Below, piece after piece: positions 1-8,291 of a stretch of DNA of 64,000 bases. The stretch's first letter is position 1; each line of letters begins with the position of its first letter. Source of the DNA: JACDER01 sp036394915 (GTDB lineage Bacteria; Actinomycetota; Thermoleophilia; Gaiellales; Gaiellaceae); contig DASWEE010000061.1 of assembly GCA_036394915.1 (NCBI GenBank), positions 1 to 64,000 on the forward strand, read 5' to 3'. The notes under the pieces are model-generated. The model was given only the letters and a program-made list of their open reading frames with translations. It searched no databases and was not told the DNA's origin. A program made the translations under genes and the position numbers.

Positions 1-1398
1 GCGACGACAGGAGGCTCCCGTCCGGCGACCGCGCAGCGCGCCGCCGCGCCGCCGGGGCTGTCGCACAAGGGTGACCTCGTTCTCTGGGGGACGCTGTGGG
101 GCAGAGCCTCTGTCTATGCCGTTCGGCCGGACGGGACCCACTTCCGTCGGCTGCTCACGATGGATGACACGAATGAGATCCCGGCGCTCTCGCCCGACGG
201 CTCCCGGATCGTGTTCGCACAGGAGCTTCCCCGTCGACATCAGGGTCGAGGACTCCACTACCTCGACCTTGCATCGGGACGGATCGCCGACGTGCCGGAT
301 TCGGCGGATGCAGTCGAGCCACAGTGGAGCCCGGACGGAACGCGCATCGTCTACCGGATCTGCGACCCGACTCGGCGTTGCGCACTCTGGAGCCTGCAAC
401 CGGACGGGGCCGACCGGCGCCTTCTGAGCGCGGGCCTCAATCCGTTCGGGCCGGGCGCAATCTCTCCCGACAGCCGCTGGATCGCTTTTCTCTCGCTCGA
501 CGATTCCGCCACCCCGTTCCACGAGGAGGTATCGGGCGACTTGTACGTCGAGCGCTTGGAAGGCTCGGAGCGACGAGTGGTGTCCGAGTCTGCCGGGAAC
601 CCGATTTCATGGACGCGAACGGACCTGCTCGTTCGCAACGAATCGGGCCTCGTGGCGATCTCTCTTTCCGGTGAAGAACGACCGTTCCTGAATGACGTTG
701 CGGACGTGGCGGCCTCACCCGATGGACAGTGGCTCGCCTACACACATGGCCGAGACGGAAGCGTGCGCCTCTCGATCGCGCGCACGGACGGTGACGGGCC
801 CGAAAGCGTGTACACGTCCCGACCGGCGCCGGACATCTACCCCCTCGTCTGGTCCTCCGACAGTCGGGGGCTGGCATTCACAGCGTCCGAACGTCATAGC
901 CGGACCCTGGTCACCGTCGTGAATCCCAGCCGGCCAGACGACGCCTCGACGTTCCGCGTCTTCCACGTCGTGAGGCCGCTCGGCTGGAGCGTGACGGCGG
1001 CCCGGTCGCGTCTGGTTGCGGGACCCGTCTCTTGTAGGCCCGGAGCGTTCCGCGTCTCCATCGCCCTGAACGGGGCTACGGGCGCACTTGTCGGGTCGGC
1101 AGACCTCGTCTCGCACTGGGCTGCCTGTCACCTCGACGTTCCGCTTCGCTTCTCCGTTCGTGGGCCGACCGGCGCACTCGTCCACGGCATCCGCGGCAAT
1201 CCGGCCGACGCACGACTTCGCGGCACGCTCACTCCCACGAACCCGATCGGACAGTCCTGGGCCTGGCGCAACTGGTGCGGTCGGGGAGGCCTCGTCTTCG
1301 AAGCGAGCGCGCGGGGCCGAACGGCGATCAAGAGGGTGCAGCCACCGCGCTGTGACAGCGCGCAGGCGCCGTCGACGCTCACGCCCTTCGGGCCCTAG
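1..1398 (+). CDS. TolB-like beta-propeller (PD40) protein, 5' end outside window
   Basis: The frame is open to base 1, and residues before the first ATG (160) already read as propeller blade (VYAVRPDGTHFRRLL), so the true start lies upstream; at least 465 residues are present. PD40/TolB signatures recur: LSPDGSRIVF, WSPDGTRIVY, ISPDSRWIAF, SPDGQWLAY and WSSDSRGLAF. Such blades form beta-propellers in secreted or periplasmic proteins of the TolB/WD40 class; the ligand cannot be told from sequence. The last third has no clear blades and several Cys residues, perhaps a separate beta-rich domain. The stop codon TAG overlaps that of the convergent MFS gene within CCTAGG. No signal peptide is visible because the N-terminus is missing. 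Confidence 0.8.
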   Translation, partial: ATTGGSRPATAQRAAAPPGLSHKGDLVLWGTLWGRASVYAVRPDGTHFRRLLTMDDTNEIPALSPDGSRIVFAQELPRRHQGRGLHYLDLASGRIADVPDSADAVEPQWSPDGTRIVYRICDPTRRCALWSLQPDGADRRLLSAGLNPFGPGAISPDSRWIAFLSLDDSATPFHEEVSGDLYVERLEGSERRVVSESAGNPISWTRTDLLVRNESGLVAISLSGEERPFLNDVADVAASPDGQWLAYTHGRDGSVRLSIARTDGDGPESVYTSRPAPDIYPLVWSSDSRGLAFTASERHSRTLVTVVNPSRPDDASTFRVFHVVRPLGWSVTAARSRLVAGPVSCRPGAFRVSIALNGATGALVGSADLVSHWAACHLDVPLRFSVRGPTGALVHGIRGNPADARLRGTLTPTNPIGQSWAWRNWCGRGGLVFEASARGRTAIKRVQPPRCDSAQAPSTLTPFGP

Positions 1399-2669
1399 GC
1401 GACCTCGACTGCGGGTAGCTCCTCCAGCTCCGGCTCGCGGCCGTGATGCGCAATCGCGCGGGAGTACAGCGCGAGCGCCGGCGCGATGACGCAGGCGCCC
1501 GCCGCGAGAGCCGTGCGGATTCCCCACACGTTGCCGATCGCGCCCAGCACCGGCCCGCCGCCCGTCTGACCGATCGCGTTCGCCTGGCCGCTGATGGAAA
1601 GGACGGTCGCGCGCACGCTCGAATCGGTGATCTGCTCGTTCAGCCAGGTGGTGTAGAGCGGCCCGGCGAGGTCACGCGCGAAGAAGACGCCGAGCAGAGC
1701 TCCGATTGCGAGCCACGTCGAGCCGGTGAGCGCGAACACGAGCATCGCGGCCATCTCCATGAGCGTGAAGGTGAAGAGGAAATGCGTGACGGCCCTGCGG
1801 CCTCCACGCTCGACCCGTCTGATCATGCGCCCGATCGCAACGAAGCCGAGAACCATCCCCGCGAGCCAGAAGATGCCGAACCAGATAACGGGGTCGAGGT
1901 GGCCGACGGCAGGCAGGCCGATGTCGCGAAGGAAGTGGGCCTCCTTCAGCCGGTCGAAGGCCTCGCTCGACATGCCCATGAAGAGCTCGACCCCCACGAG
2001 CAGCAGGATGACCGGAGCGGCCCACGCATACCGGGCTCCCCCGACGGCGGTCGAGCGCATCTCGGCCAGAGCCGAGCCGCGCTCGCGCCGCGGCTTGCGC
2101 TGAAAGCCGGTCTCGGGCATGAGCACGATGCAGGCGAGCCCGCAGACGATCGTGATCGCGCCTCCAGCCATGACTCCCCAGCGCAGGGAGACGGTGCCAA
2201 TGGCGACCTGCGCGGCGAGCCCGACCACAGCGCCGATGTAGCCGATCCTCCTCCCGCGCAGGAACAGCGCGCCGACGTTCTCACGCCCGACCTCGTCGGT
2301 GATCCAGGCCTGGTACGCGCCGCTCGTGAACGTGTAGGAGAGACCCCAGAACGCCCAGAGCAGGATGATCACCCACGCCTGGGAGACGACGCCCACGAGC
2401 AGCCAGGCGACTCCCATGCCGAGGAAGCCGACAATCAGTGAGAGACGGCGGCTGTACGTGTCGGCCACGACGCCGGTCGGAACTTCGAAGAGGAAGACGG
2501 AAGCTTCCATCGCCGTCCCCATCAGAACGAGCTGGAGCGGCGAGAGATGGAGCTCCCGGACGAGGTAGACGGCCATCACGACCCAGGTCGGCATCCTGAG
2601 CAGCAGCTCGAGGCCGTAGTAGACGGTCGTCGCCGGGAGGCGTCTACCCGGAGCGCTTGAGCTTTCCAT
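1395..2669 (-). CDS. MFS transporter
   Basis: A 424-residue protein with about 12 hydrophobic segments and the MFS loop 2-3 pattern GVVADTYSRR around residue 65, close to the canonical GxxaDrxgRR. It probably exports a small molecule by proton antiport across the cytoplasmic membrane; the substrate is unknown. The start overlaps the end of the upstream ABC-2 permease gene by 26 bp, so all three genes (ATPase, permease, MFS) look co-transcribed. The overlap with two ABC exporter components suggests a shared role in drug or metabolite efflux, which is inference. The 3' end meets the propeller gene tail to tail. Confidence 0.87.
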   Translation of the reverse strand: MESSSAPGRRLPATTVYYGLELLLRMPTWVVMAVYLVRELHLSPLQLVLMGTAMEASVFLFEVPTGVVADTYSRRLSLIVGFLGMGVAWLLVGVVSQAWVIILLWAFWGLSYTFTSGAYQAWITDEVGRENVGALFLRGRRIGYIGAVVGLAAQVAIGTVSLRWGVMAGGAITIVCGLACIVLMPETGFQRKPRRERGSALAEMRSTAVGGARYAWAAPVILLLVGVELFMGMSSEAFDRLKEAHFLRDIGLPAVGHLDPVIWFGIFWLAGMVLGFVAIGRMIRRVERGGRRAVTHFLFTFTLMEMAAMLVFALTGSTWLAIGALLGVFFARDLAGPLYTTWLNEQITDSSVRATVLSISGQANAIGQTGGGPVLGAIGNVWGIRTALAAGACVIAPALALYSRAIAHHGREPELEELPAVEVA

Positions 2670-3474
2670 GCCGCTTCGCGTGCCGCTCGCCGCGCCGGAA
2701 GACCTCGAGCCCGAGCGGCACTGCGACGACTCCGATGATCATCAGCGGCCAGATGTCGCCCCAGAGCGAGCTGAGGCTGGCTCCGTGCAGGATCGACTTG
2801 CGCGCGGCGTCGAGCGCATACGTCGCGGGCGAGATCTTGGCGATCACCTGCATCCATTCAGGGAGGACGGAAATCGGGTAGTAGACGCCGGAGACGACGA
2901 GCAGGATTCCCTGCGCGACGAACCCGAGCTGCGTCCCCTTCTCGGGCGAGATCAGCGGCAGGACGGCCGTCATCATCCCGATCCCGATGAACGAGATCGA
3001 CGCGATCATCAGGATGACGAGCGCGGCCACATAGTTGGCGTGCGGCAGGCTGAGGTTGAAGAAGAGCGCGACGACCCCGAACAGCGCTACGGCTCGAATC
3101 ACGCCGTAGACGATCGAGAACAGCCCCATCCCGAACAGGTGGACCGGGCGCGCCAGCGGCGCCATGAACGTGTACTCGATCGTTCCCTCCCAGCGCTCCC
3201 AGGCAACGGTCTCGGTGACGATCTCGAAGATGATCCCGAGGTAGGCCCAGAGCACGGCGCCGATCAGCAGGATCGTCGTGAGACGATCGACCCTGGCCGG
3301 GGTCAGGCTCGGGATCCCCTTGGCGATGAAGACGATCGTGAGCGTGTTCGCGACCGTCCAGATGAAGAAGGCGACGTCCCACCAGATGTAGCGCTTGACC
3401 AGGTAGACGTTTCGCTCGATCACGCCGGCAAGGCCGATCAGCTCGTGTCGCAGGGTTGCGGCCGCGCCCGGCAC
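2644..3474 (-). CDS. ABC-2 type transporter permease
   Basis: A 276-residue membrane protein with about six hydrophobic segments and the ABC-2 motif region near the C-terminus (LVVSGVYYPISVLPEWMQ followed by ISPATYALDAARKSIL), typical of DrrB/NodJ-like exporters. It forms the membrane channel for the ATPase encoded just upstream. Translation starts at GTG, whose first base is the last base of the ATPase stop (TAGTG), showing tight coupling. The last residues are strongly basic. The substrate cannot be predicted; drug, lipid or polysaccharide export are all possible for this family. Confidence 0.88.
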   Translation of the reverse strand: MPGAAATLRHELIGLAGVIERNVYLVKRYIWWDVAFFIWTVANTLTIVFIAKGIPSLTPARVDRLTTILLIGAVLWAYLGIIFEIVTETVAWERWEGTIEYTFMAPLARPVHLFGMGLFSIVYGVIRAVALFGVVALFFNLSLPHANYVAALVILMIASISFIGIGMMTAVLPLISPEKGTQLGFVAQGILLVVSGVYYPISVLPEWMQVIAKISPATYALDAARKSILHGASLSSLWGDIWPLMIIGVVAVPLGLEVFRRGERHAKRHGKLKRSG

Positions 3475-4349
3475 TACTCGCTCACCTCCTCGTCCTTCTC
3501 GTCGCCCTCCTCTTCGAACGACTTGCCGGTCGCCGCGAAGAAGGCGTCCTCGAGCGTCTCCGCCCCGTAGCGTGCTCTCAGCTCCGCCGGCGGCTCGAGG
3601 CAGAGGAGCCGGCCGCGGTCGAGGATGCCGACCCTGTCCGCGAGCGCCTCGGCCTCGTCGAGGTCGTGCGTGCAGAGCAGGATCGTCGAGTCGTGCGTAT
3701 GACGGATCTCACGGATGAAGTCCTGGACTTCGAGCTTCGAGCGCGGGTCGAGGCCCGTCGTGGGCTCGTCCAGCAGCAGCATCACCGGTGAGGTCAGCAG
3801 CGCGCGCGCGAGCGCGACCTTCTGCTGCATGCCTCGCGAAAGATTCTCCATCGGTTCTCTCCGGCGATCTTCTGGAAAGCCGACCTTCGTCAGGATCGCC
3901 GGAATCTGGTCCTTCGTCTCGCTCGCCCGCATCCCGTAGAAGCGGGACGCGTAGCTCAGGTTCTCGACCGCCGACATCTTCTTGAAGAACGAGGCCTCGA
4001 CCGAGACTCGGTTGACGAGCCGGCGCACACGGCGCGACTCCTTGAACACGTCGTGGCCGAAGATCCGCGCGCTTCCGCCCTCGTGGAGCAGCAGCGTCGA
4101 CAGCAGCCGGACCAGAGTCGACTTGCCCGAGCCGTTCTGGCCCAGGATCGCGACGGTCTCGCCGCGCTCCATCGTGAACGTCACGCCTCGAAGCGCAGCG
4201 ACCCGCCGGCGGCGGCGGCGCCAGCCCTTGCGGCGACCTCCGTCGCGGCGGATGAACTCCTTGCGCAGGTCGACGACCTCGAGCGCAGGCACGGCGGCGC
4301 GCGGCGAGGGAGCCTCGGCGCTCATCGTGACTTCGGCTGTTTGGGACAT
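3474..4349 (-). CDS. ABC transporter ATP-binding protein
   Basis: A 291-residue ABC ATPase. Visible motifs in order: Walker A GQNGSGKST, signature LSRGMQQKVALARAL, Walker B MLLLDEPTTGLDP, and the switch His in LLCTHDLDEA. The family pairs with ABC-2 permeases (DrrA/CcmA/NatA type), and the permease gene follows with a 1-bp overlap. Two features are unusual: an Arg/Lys-rich insertion at about residues 34-49 before the first beta strand, and a highly acidic C-terminal tail. The start is ATG with an AGGAGC-like ribosome site a few bases upstream. The 274-bp stretch between this gene and glnA carries the divergent promoters. Confidence 0.92.
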   Translation of the reverse strand: MSQTAEVTMSAEAPSPRAAVPALEVVDLRKEFIRRDGGRRKGWRRRRRRVAALRGVTFTMERGETVAILGQNGSGKSTLVRLLSTLLLHEGGSARIFGHDVFKESRRVRRLVNRVSVEASFFKKMSAVENLSYASRFYGMRASETKDQIPAILTKVGFPEDRRREPMENLSRGMQQKVALARALLTSPVMLLLDEPTTGLDPRSKLEVQDFIREIRHTHDSTILLCTHDLDEAEALADRVGILDRGRLLCLEPPAELRARYGAETLEDAFFAATGKSFEEEGDEKDEEVSE

Positions 4350-4569
4350 CGGCGTGCTCCTACGGGTCGGCGAGAACAGTCATCGGGCACGCTCGGCGAA
4401 AACCCAGCCGGGCGCGCGGACGCGGATATGGGTTCTCAGCCGAGGAACATGCCGGCGATCACCCTAGCAAGACGGGCTGCCAGACTCAAATCGGCGATCG
4501 CGTCTGTCCGCCCGGTCGGTTAGGTTCCCGGGAGCGTTCGGTCGAGGTGGGTCGGCGCGGAGGCAATGA

Positions 4570-4607
4570 GGCCTCAGGGCTTTCGAGCTCTGGGGCCTTT
4601 CGTCGTT
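4570..4607 (+). terminator. terminator-like hairpin in the glnA leader
   Basis: GGCCTCAGGGCT (4570-4581) pairs over 12 bp, counting G-U pairs, with AGCTCTGGGGCC (4586-4597) around a UUCG tetraloop, and TTTCGTCGTT follows. It lies 26 bp before the glnA ATG and just upstream of the ribosome site GGAGGGAGG. It could end transcription or act as an attenuator in the glnA leader. A strong hairpin here without termination activity, for instance an mRNA stabiliser, remains possible. Confidence 0.5.
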
Positions 4608-4623
4608 AACGGAGGGAGGAACG

Positions 4624-6069
4624 ATGGACGAAGTAGCGGCCAAGCACTACCTGGCCAACGGGGGTGCCGAGAAGCCGGCGCCGAGCGAGGCGCTCGAGTG
4701 GGCGGGACAGACGCAGGCGACCATGGTCGACCTCAAGTTCTGCGATCTGCTCGGTTCGTGGCAGCACATGACGCTGCCGCTGACGTCGTTCGACGAGTCT
4801 GCCTTCGACGAGGGGCTCGGCTTCGACGGGTCGTCGATCCGCGGCTGGCAGGGGATCGCGGAGTCGGACATGCTGCTGATGCCGGATCCGGCGAGCGCGA
4901 TTCTCGACCCGTTCACCGAGGCGCCGACGCTCTCGCTCATCTGCGAGATCGCCGACCCGCTGACGAAGGAGCCGTATTCCAAGGATCCGCGCCACATCGC
5001 GCGCCGGGCCGAGGACTACCTCCGCGCGACGGGCATCGCTGACACGGCCTACATCGGGCCCGAATGCGAGTTCTTCGTCCTCGACTCGGTCGGGTACGAG
5101 GTCGCCGACCATCGCGCTCACTACGCGATCGACTCGGCGGAAGGCCACTGGAACTCCGGCACGCCCGGGCTGGGCTACACGGTCCGGCCCAAGGAGGGCT
5201 ACTTCCCGCCCGCGCCGCACGACACGCTGCACGACCTGCGCACGCGCATGGTGCTGACGCTCGAGCGCCTCGGGATCCCGTGCGAGTTCCACCATCACGA
5301 GGTCGCTTCCGGCGGCCAGTGCGAGATCGACCTTCGCTACCAACCGCTGCTGCGGATGGCCGACCAGGTGATGACCTACAAGTACGTCGTCAAGAACGTC
5401 GCCCGCGCCGCCGGCAAGACCGTCACGTTCATGCCGAAGCCGCTCTACGGCGACAACGGCTCGGGGATGCACACGCACCAGTCCCTCTGGAAGGAAGGCA
5501 CGCCGCTGATGGCGGACAAGTCGGGCTACGCGGGGCTGTCGCAGCTCGCGCGCGCCTACGTGGGCGGGCTGCTCGCCCACGCACCGGCGCTCCTTGCCTT
5601 CTGCGCTCCCGCCACGAACTCGTACCGCCGGCTCGTGCCGGGCTTCGAGGCGCCGGTCAACCTCGTCTACTCGCAGCGCAACCGCTCCGCGTGCATCCGG
5701 ATCCCGATGTACTCCGAGTCGCCGAAGGCCAAGCGGGTCGAGTTCCGCTGCCCGGACGCGGCCGCGAATCCGTATCTCGCGTTCTCCGCGATGCTGATGG
5801 CGGGGCTCGACGGGATCGAGAAGGGACTCGAGCCGGGGAAGCCGGCGGACTTCGACCTGTTCGAGGAGGAAGCCGACGTGCCGCAGGTGCCGGGGTCGCT
5901 CGCCGAGGCGCTCGATGCGCTCGAGGTCGACCACGAGTTCCTCACCCGCGGAGGCGTCTTCTCCGAAGAGCTGATCGAGACCTGGATCGCGTACAAGCGC
6001 GAGAACGAGGTCGATCCGGTCAGGCTCCGGCCGCATCCGGCCGAGTTCGCCCTCTACTTCGACTGCTAG
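4624..6069 (+). CDS. glnA: glutamine synthetase, type I
   Basis: A 481-residue GSI that makes glutamine from glutamate, ammonia and ATP in the cytoplasm. Conserved blocks: FDGSSIRGWQ near residue 67, GPECEFFVL (metal-binding Glu), HHHEVASGGQCEID, NGSGMHTHQSLW (His of the n2 metal site), NRSACIRIP and VEFRCPDAAANPYLAF. The region that in E. coli carries the adenylylated Tyr397 (NLYDLPPEE, then IPQVAGSL) reads DFDLFEEE then VPQVPGSL, so Phe replaces Tyr. The start follows the strong site GGAGGGAGG. PII and amt genes follow directly, giving an ammonium-assimilation operon. Loss of GlnE-type control is inferred; feedback control or PII-independent regulation may replace it. Confidence 0.96.
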   Translation: MDEVAAKHYLANGGAEKPAPSEALEWAGQTQATMVDLKFCDLLGSWQHMTLPLTSFDESAFDEGLGFDGSSIRGWQGIAESDMLLMPDPASAILDPFTEAPTLSLICEIADPLTKEPYSKDPRHIARRAEDYLRATGIADTAYIGPECEFFVLDSVGYEVADHRAHYAIDSAEGHWNSGTPGLGYTVRPKEGYFPPAPHDTLHDLRTRMVLTLERLGIPCEFHHHEVASGGQCEIDLRYQPLLRMADQVMTYKYVVKNVARAAGKTVTFMPKPLYGDNGSGMHTHQSLWKEGTPLMADKSGYAGLSQLARAYVGGLLAHAPALLAFCAPATNSYRRLVPGFEAPVNLVYSQRNRSACIRIPMYSESPKAKRVEFRCPDAAANPYLAFSAMLMAGLDGIEKGLEPGKPADFDLFEEEADVPQVPGSLAEALDALEVDHEFLTRGGVFSEELIETWIAYKRENEVDPVRLRPHPAEFALYFDC

Positions 6070-6073
6070 GCGC

Positions 6074-6406
6074 ATGCAGAAGGTAGAGGCAGTAGTGCTT
6101 CGGGAGCGCGTGGAGACGGTGATCGACGCCGTCGAGGAGGCCACGGGCCACGTGGGCGTGACGGTCGTCGAGGCGGTCGGTCACGGTCGCCAGCGCGGGA
6201 TCACCCACGAGTACCGCGGCCGCGTGTTCGAGTCGCGGTTCCTCCCCAAGGCGCTTCTGACCTTCGTCGTCGAGGACGGGGTCGCGCGGGCGGTGGTCGA
6301 GTCGATCGTCGACGCCGCCCGTAGCGGCAACGAGTCCGGGGACGGGCTCGTGTGGACGAGCCCGGTCTCCAACGTCACCCACAACCGGACGGGAGCAAAG
6401 CTATGA
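6074..6406 (+). CDS. divergent PII-family signalling protein
   Basis: A 110-residue PII-like protein starting 4 bp after the glnA stop. It matches GlnB/GlnK through VEAVGHGRQRG (GFGRQKG in E. coli), the T-loop YRGRVFESRFLPK and the C-terminal NRTG. Relative to E. coli GlnB, the uridylylated Tyr51 is Phe, Lys90 of the ATP-binding GDGK loop is Leu (SGDGL), and Arg101 is His; Gln39 and Lys58 equivalents remain. The family normally reports energy and 2-oxoglutarate status to Amt, and the position between glnA and amt fits that. Covalent control of the T-loop Tyr is impossible here. The stop overlaps a duplicated copy of the amt start (ATGA). Confidence 0.86.
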   Translation: MQKVEAVVLRERVETVIDAVEEATGHVGVTVVEAVGHGRQRGITHEYRGRVFESRFLPKALLTFVVEDGVARAVVESIVDAARSGNESGDGLVWTSPVSNVTHNRTGAKL

Positions 6407-6628
6407 AGACCTCGGAACTCCTGATCGCCGTCAACACCGTCTGCAAGAACGGGGGAACCCATGGTTCCCCCGTTGGCCCCCTCCTTCACGGCTCGCGGAG
6501 TGCGAGCAGAACTTGGGCTGCGCTCGGGCAAAGCCCGGCTCCGCCCGCGGACGGCGACTCGAGGTCCATCGGGAAGGGGAGAGGCAGATGAAGACCTCGG
6601 AACTCCTGATCGCCGTCAACACCGTCTG
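6403..6628 (+). repeat. repeat element flanked by a 41-bp direct duplication of the amt start
   Basis: Bases 6403-6443 and 6588-6628 are identical over 41 bp, beginning with ATGAAGACCTCGGAACTCC, the first codons of amt. The 144 bp between them hold a hairpin (GGGGGAACC, 6451-6459, against GGTTCCCCC), a CCCCCTCCTTCACG tail, a small hairpin CGGGCAAAGCCCG (6525-6537), then a new ribosome site AGGGGAGAGG. The 6403 copy overlaps the PII stop as ATGA, so this was probably the original amt start. Closely matching hairpin sequence recurs at 44718-44818. It looks like a small inserted element with a long target duplication; an assembly artefact is less likely but possible. Confidence 0.8.
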
Positions 6629-7988
6629 GGTCGTGGTCGCGGCCGTGCTCGTGATGTTCATGCAGGCCGGCTTCGCCTTCCTCGAGGCCGGCCTGACCCG
6701 GATGAAGAACGCCGCCCACATCGCGGGCAAGAACGTCCTCATCTTCGGCCTCTGCTCGATCGTCTACTGGGCGGTCGGGTTCGGAATCGCGTTCGGGGAC
6801 GGGAACGCGCTCTTCGGGACGAGCGGCTTCTTCCCGTCCACGGACGAGCTGCTCGCGATCGGGAAGGCGCCGTTCGACTTCTTCACCTCGGTTCCCGGCG
6901 CGACCGGCTATCTGTTCGAGGTCGTCTTCGCCGGCGTCTCGCTCGCGATCGTCTGGGGAGCGATGGCCGAGCGGGCGAAGCTGTGGGTCTACTTCGCCTT
7001 CGGCGGCTTCTTCGTCCTCGTCTACTCGGTCGTCTCGCACTGGATCTGGCACGCGGGCGGCTGGCTGTTCTCGGTCGGAATGCAGGACTTCGCCGGCTCG
7101 ACCGTCGTCCACTACCAGGGCGCCCTCGCCGCACTTGCGGGCGCGCTCCTGCTTGGTCCACGGATCGGCAAGTTCGGGCACGACGGCCGTGCCAACCCAA
7201 TTCCGGGTCACAACATGCCGTACGCCGTTCTCGGCACGATCATCCTCTGGTTCGGCTGGTTCGGGTTCAACCCGGGCTCGACGCTCGGCGTCGTCACCGG
7301 CGACCGGATCGGCTACTTCGGCTACGTCGCGCTGACGACGAACATCGCCGCCGCGGCGGGAGCGCTCGGCGGAATCGTCTGCGCCTGGCTCGTGATCAAG
7401 AAGCCGGACGTCTCGATGATGCTGAACGGGGTCATCGCCGCCCTCGTCGCGATCACGGCCGCGTCCGGATTCGTGGCCCCGTGGGCCGCCGCCCTGATCG
7501 GGCTCGTGTCCGGGTTCATCGCCGTGACCGGGGTCCTCTTCGTCGAGCGGATCGGCATCGACGACCCGATCGGAGCCGTGGCGGTGCACGGGATGAGCGG
7601 CGTCTGGGGGACGCTCGCGACCGGGCTGTTCGCCGTTCCCGCGCTCGCCGCGACGCTGAAGACCGGCACGGGCGGACTCGTCTACACCGGCTCCTTCCAC
7701 CAGCTCGGCGTGCAGGCGCTCGGCCTCGTTGCCGTCGGCGCCTTCACCTTCTCGCTCTCGTTCGGCTCCCTCTGGGTGATGAAGCGCCTGTGGGGAATCC
7801 GGGTCGAGCCCGAGGTCGAGGAGTCGGGCCTGGACGTCTCCGAGCATGGCATGTGGGGCTATCCCGAGTTCTACATCCCGGTCCCGGGCGGCTACGGGAC
7901 GGCGGCGCACAGCCACCTGCTCGCACACCGGCACGAGCTGCCTCCTCGCGACGAGCCTGAGCCTCTGCCGGAGGCGGAAGCCGCCTAG
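6588..7988 (+). CDS. amt: ammonium transporter (Amt/MEP/Rh family)
   Basis: A 466-residue membrane protein with about 11 transmembrane segments that brings ammonium into the cell. Recognisable are FMQAGFAFLEAG near the N-terminus, the conserved Asp in MQDFAGSTVVH, one pore His in that segment and the second in VAVHGMSGVWGTLATGLFA. The cytoplasmic tail of about 60 residues is rich in Pro and Glu. The start at 6588 has a good ribosome site supplied by the preceding repeat element; the earlier in-frame-looking copy at 6403 reads only 10 residues into the repeat before diverging. The context glnA-PII-amt points to PII-gated ammonium uptake. Confidence 0.95.
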   Translation: MKTSELLIAVNTVWVVVAAVLVMFMQAGFAFLEAGLTRMKNAAHIAGKNVLIFGLCSIVYWAVGFGIAFGDGNALFGTSGFFPSTDELLAIGKAPFDFFTSVPGATGYLFEVVFAGVSLAIVWGAMAERAKLWVYFAFGGFFVLVYSVVSHWIWHAGGWLFSVGMQDFAGSTVVHYQGALAALAGALLLGPRIGKFGHDGRANPIPGHNMPYAVLGTIILWFGWFGFNPGSTLGVVTGDRIGYFGYVALTTNIAAAAGALGGIVCAWLVIKKPDVSMMLNGVIAALVAITAASGFVAPWAAALIGLVSGFIAVTGVLFVERIGIDDPIGAVAVHGMSGVWGTLATGLFAVPALAATLKTGTGGLVYTGSFHQLGVQALGLVAVGAFTFSLSFGSLWVMKRLWGIRVEPEVEESGLDVSEHGMWGYPEFYIPVPGGYGTAAHSHLLAHRHELPPRDEPEPLPEAEAA

Positions 7989-8291
7989 CCCTAGGACCCG
8001 GTCTCACCGCCCGGCGGCAAGATCCGGAGGACGCGCGAAAGCGATCTTCGTTGCAGCTTCATTCACGCTCGCCGTTCTGTCGACCGCTCGTGCCGATCAG
8101 CTGCACTGCGTGATCGCCCCTTTGGGACAGAGGTTTTGGGAGAGAGGATGAGTGTCCTCCACTGAGATCCCTCAGCTCCAGCTCTAGGTCCCCGAGGTCG
8201 CCTGGCACCTGCCTGGCACGTGCCAGGCGACAGACGAGAACCGAGCGGCCCCGACCGCGAGCAGCGGGTTGGAGCTGATTACCCTCCCGGT
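7989..8291. other. intergenic stretch with a perfect 18-bp palindrome
   Basis: About 300 bp without a convincing gene. Near its end, GCCTGGCAC (8211-8219) and GTGCCAGGC (8220-8228) form a perfect palindrome, and a third half-site GCCTGGCAC occurs at 8200-8208. It could be a dimeric regulator operator for the rhodanese gene or a weak hairpin after amt. No T-tract follows, so intrinsic termination is unlikely. The rest shows nothing I recognise. Confidence 0.45.

Noticed and set aside
4480..4623. Glutamine riboswitch in the glnA leader
   Set aside because: A GCGTTC string is present but the rest of the conserved motif is not; only the terminator-like hairpin is supported.
4606..6144. 512-codon minus-strand open frame antisense to glnA
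   Set aside because: Arg/Val/Leu-rich shadow typical of high-GC DNA; the plus strand encodes an unmistakable glutamine synthetase.
6403..6591. Short ORF starting MKTSELLIAVNTV as a separate gene
   Set aside because: It is the duplicated amt start running into the repeat element; after residue 13 it has no membrane-protein character.
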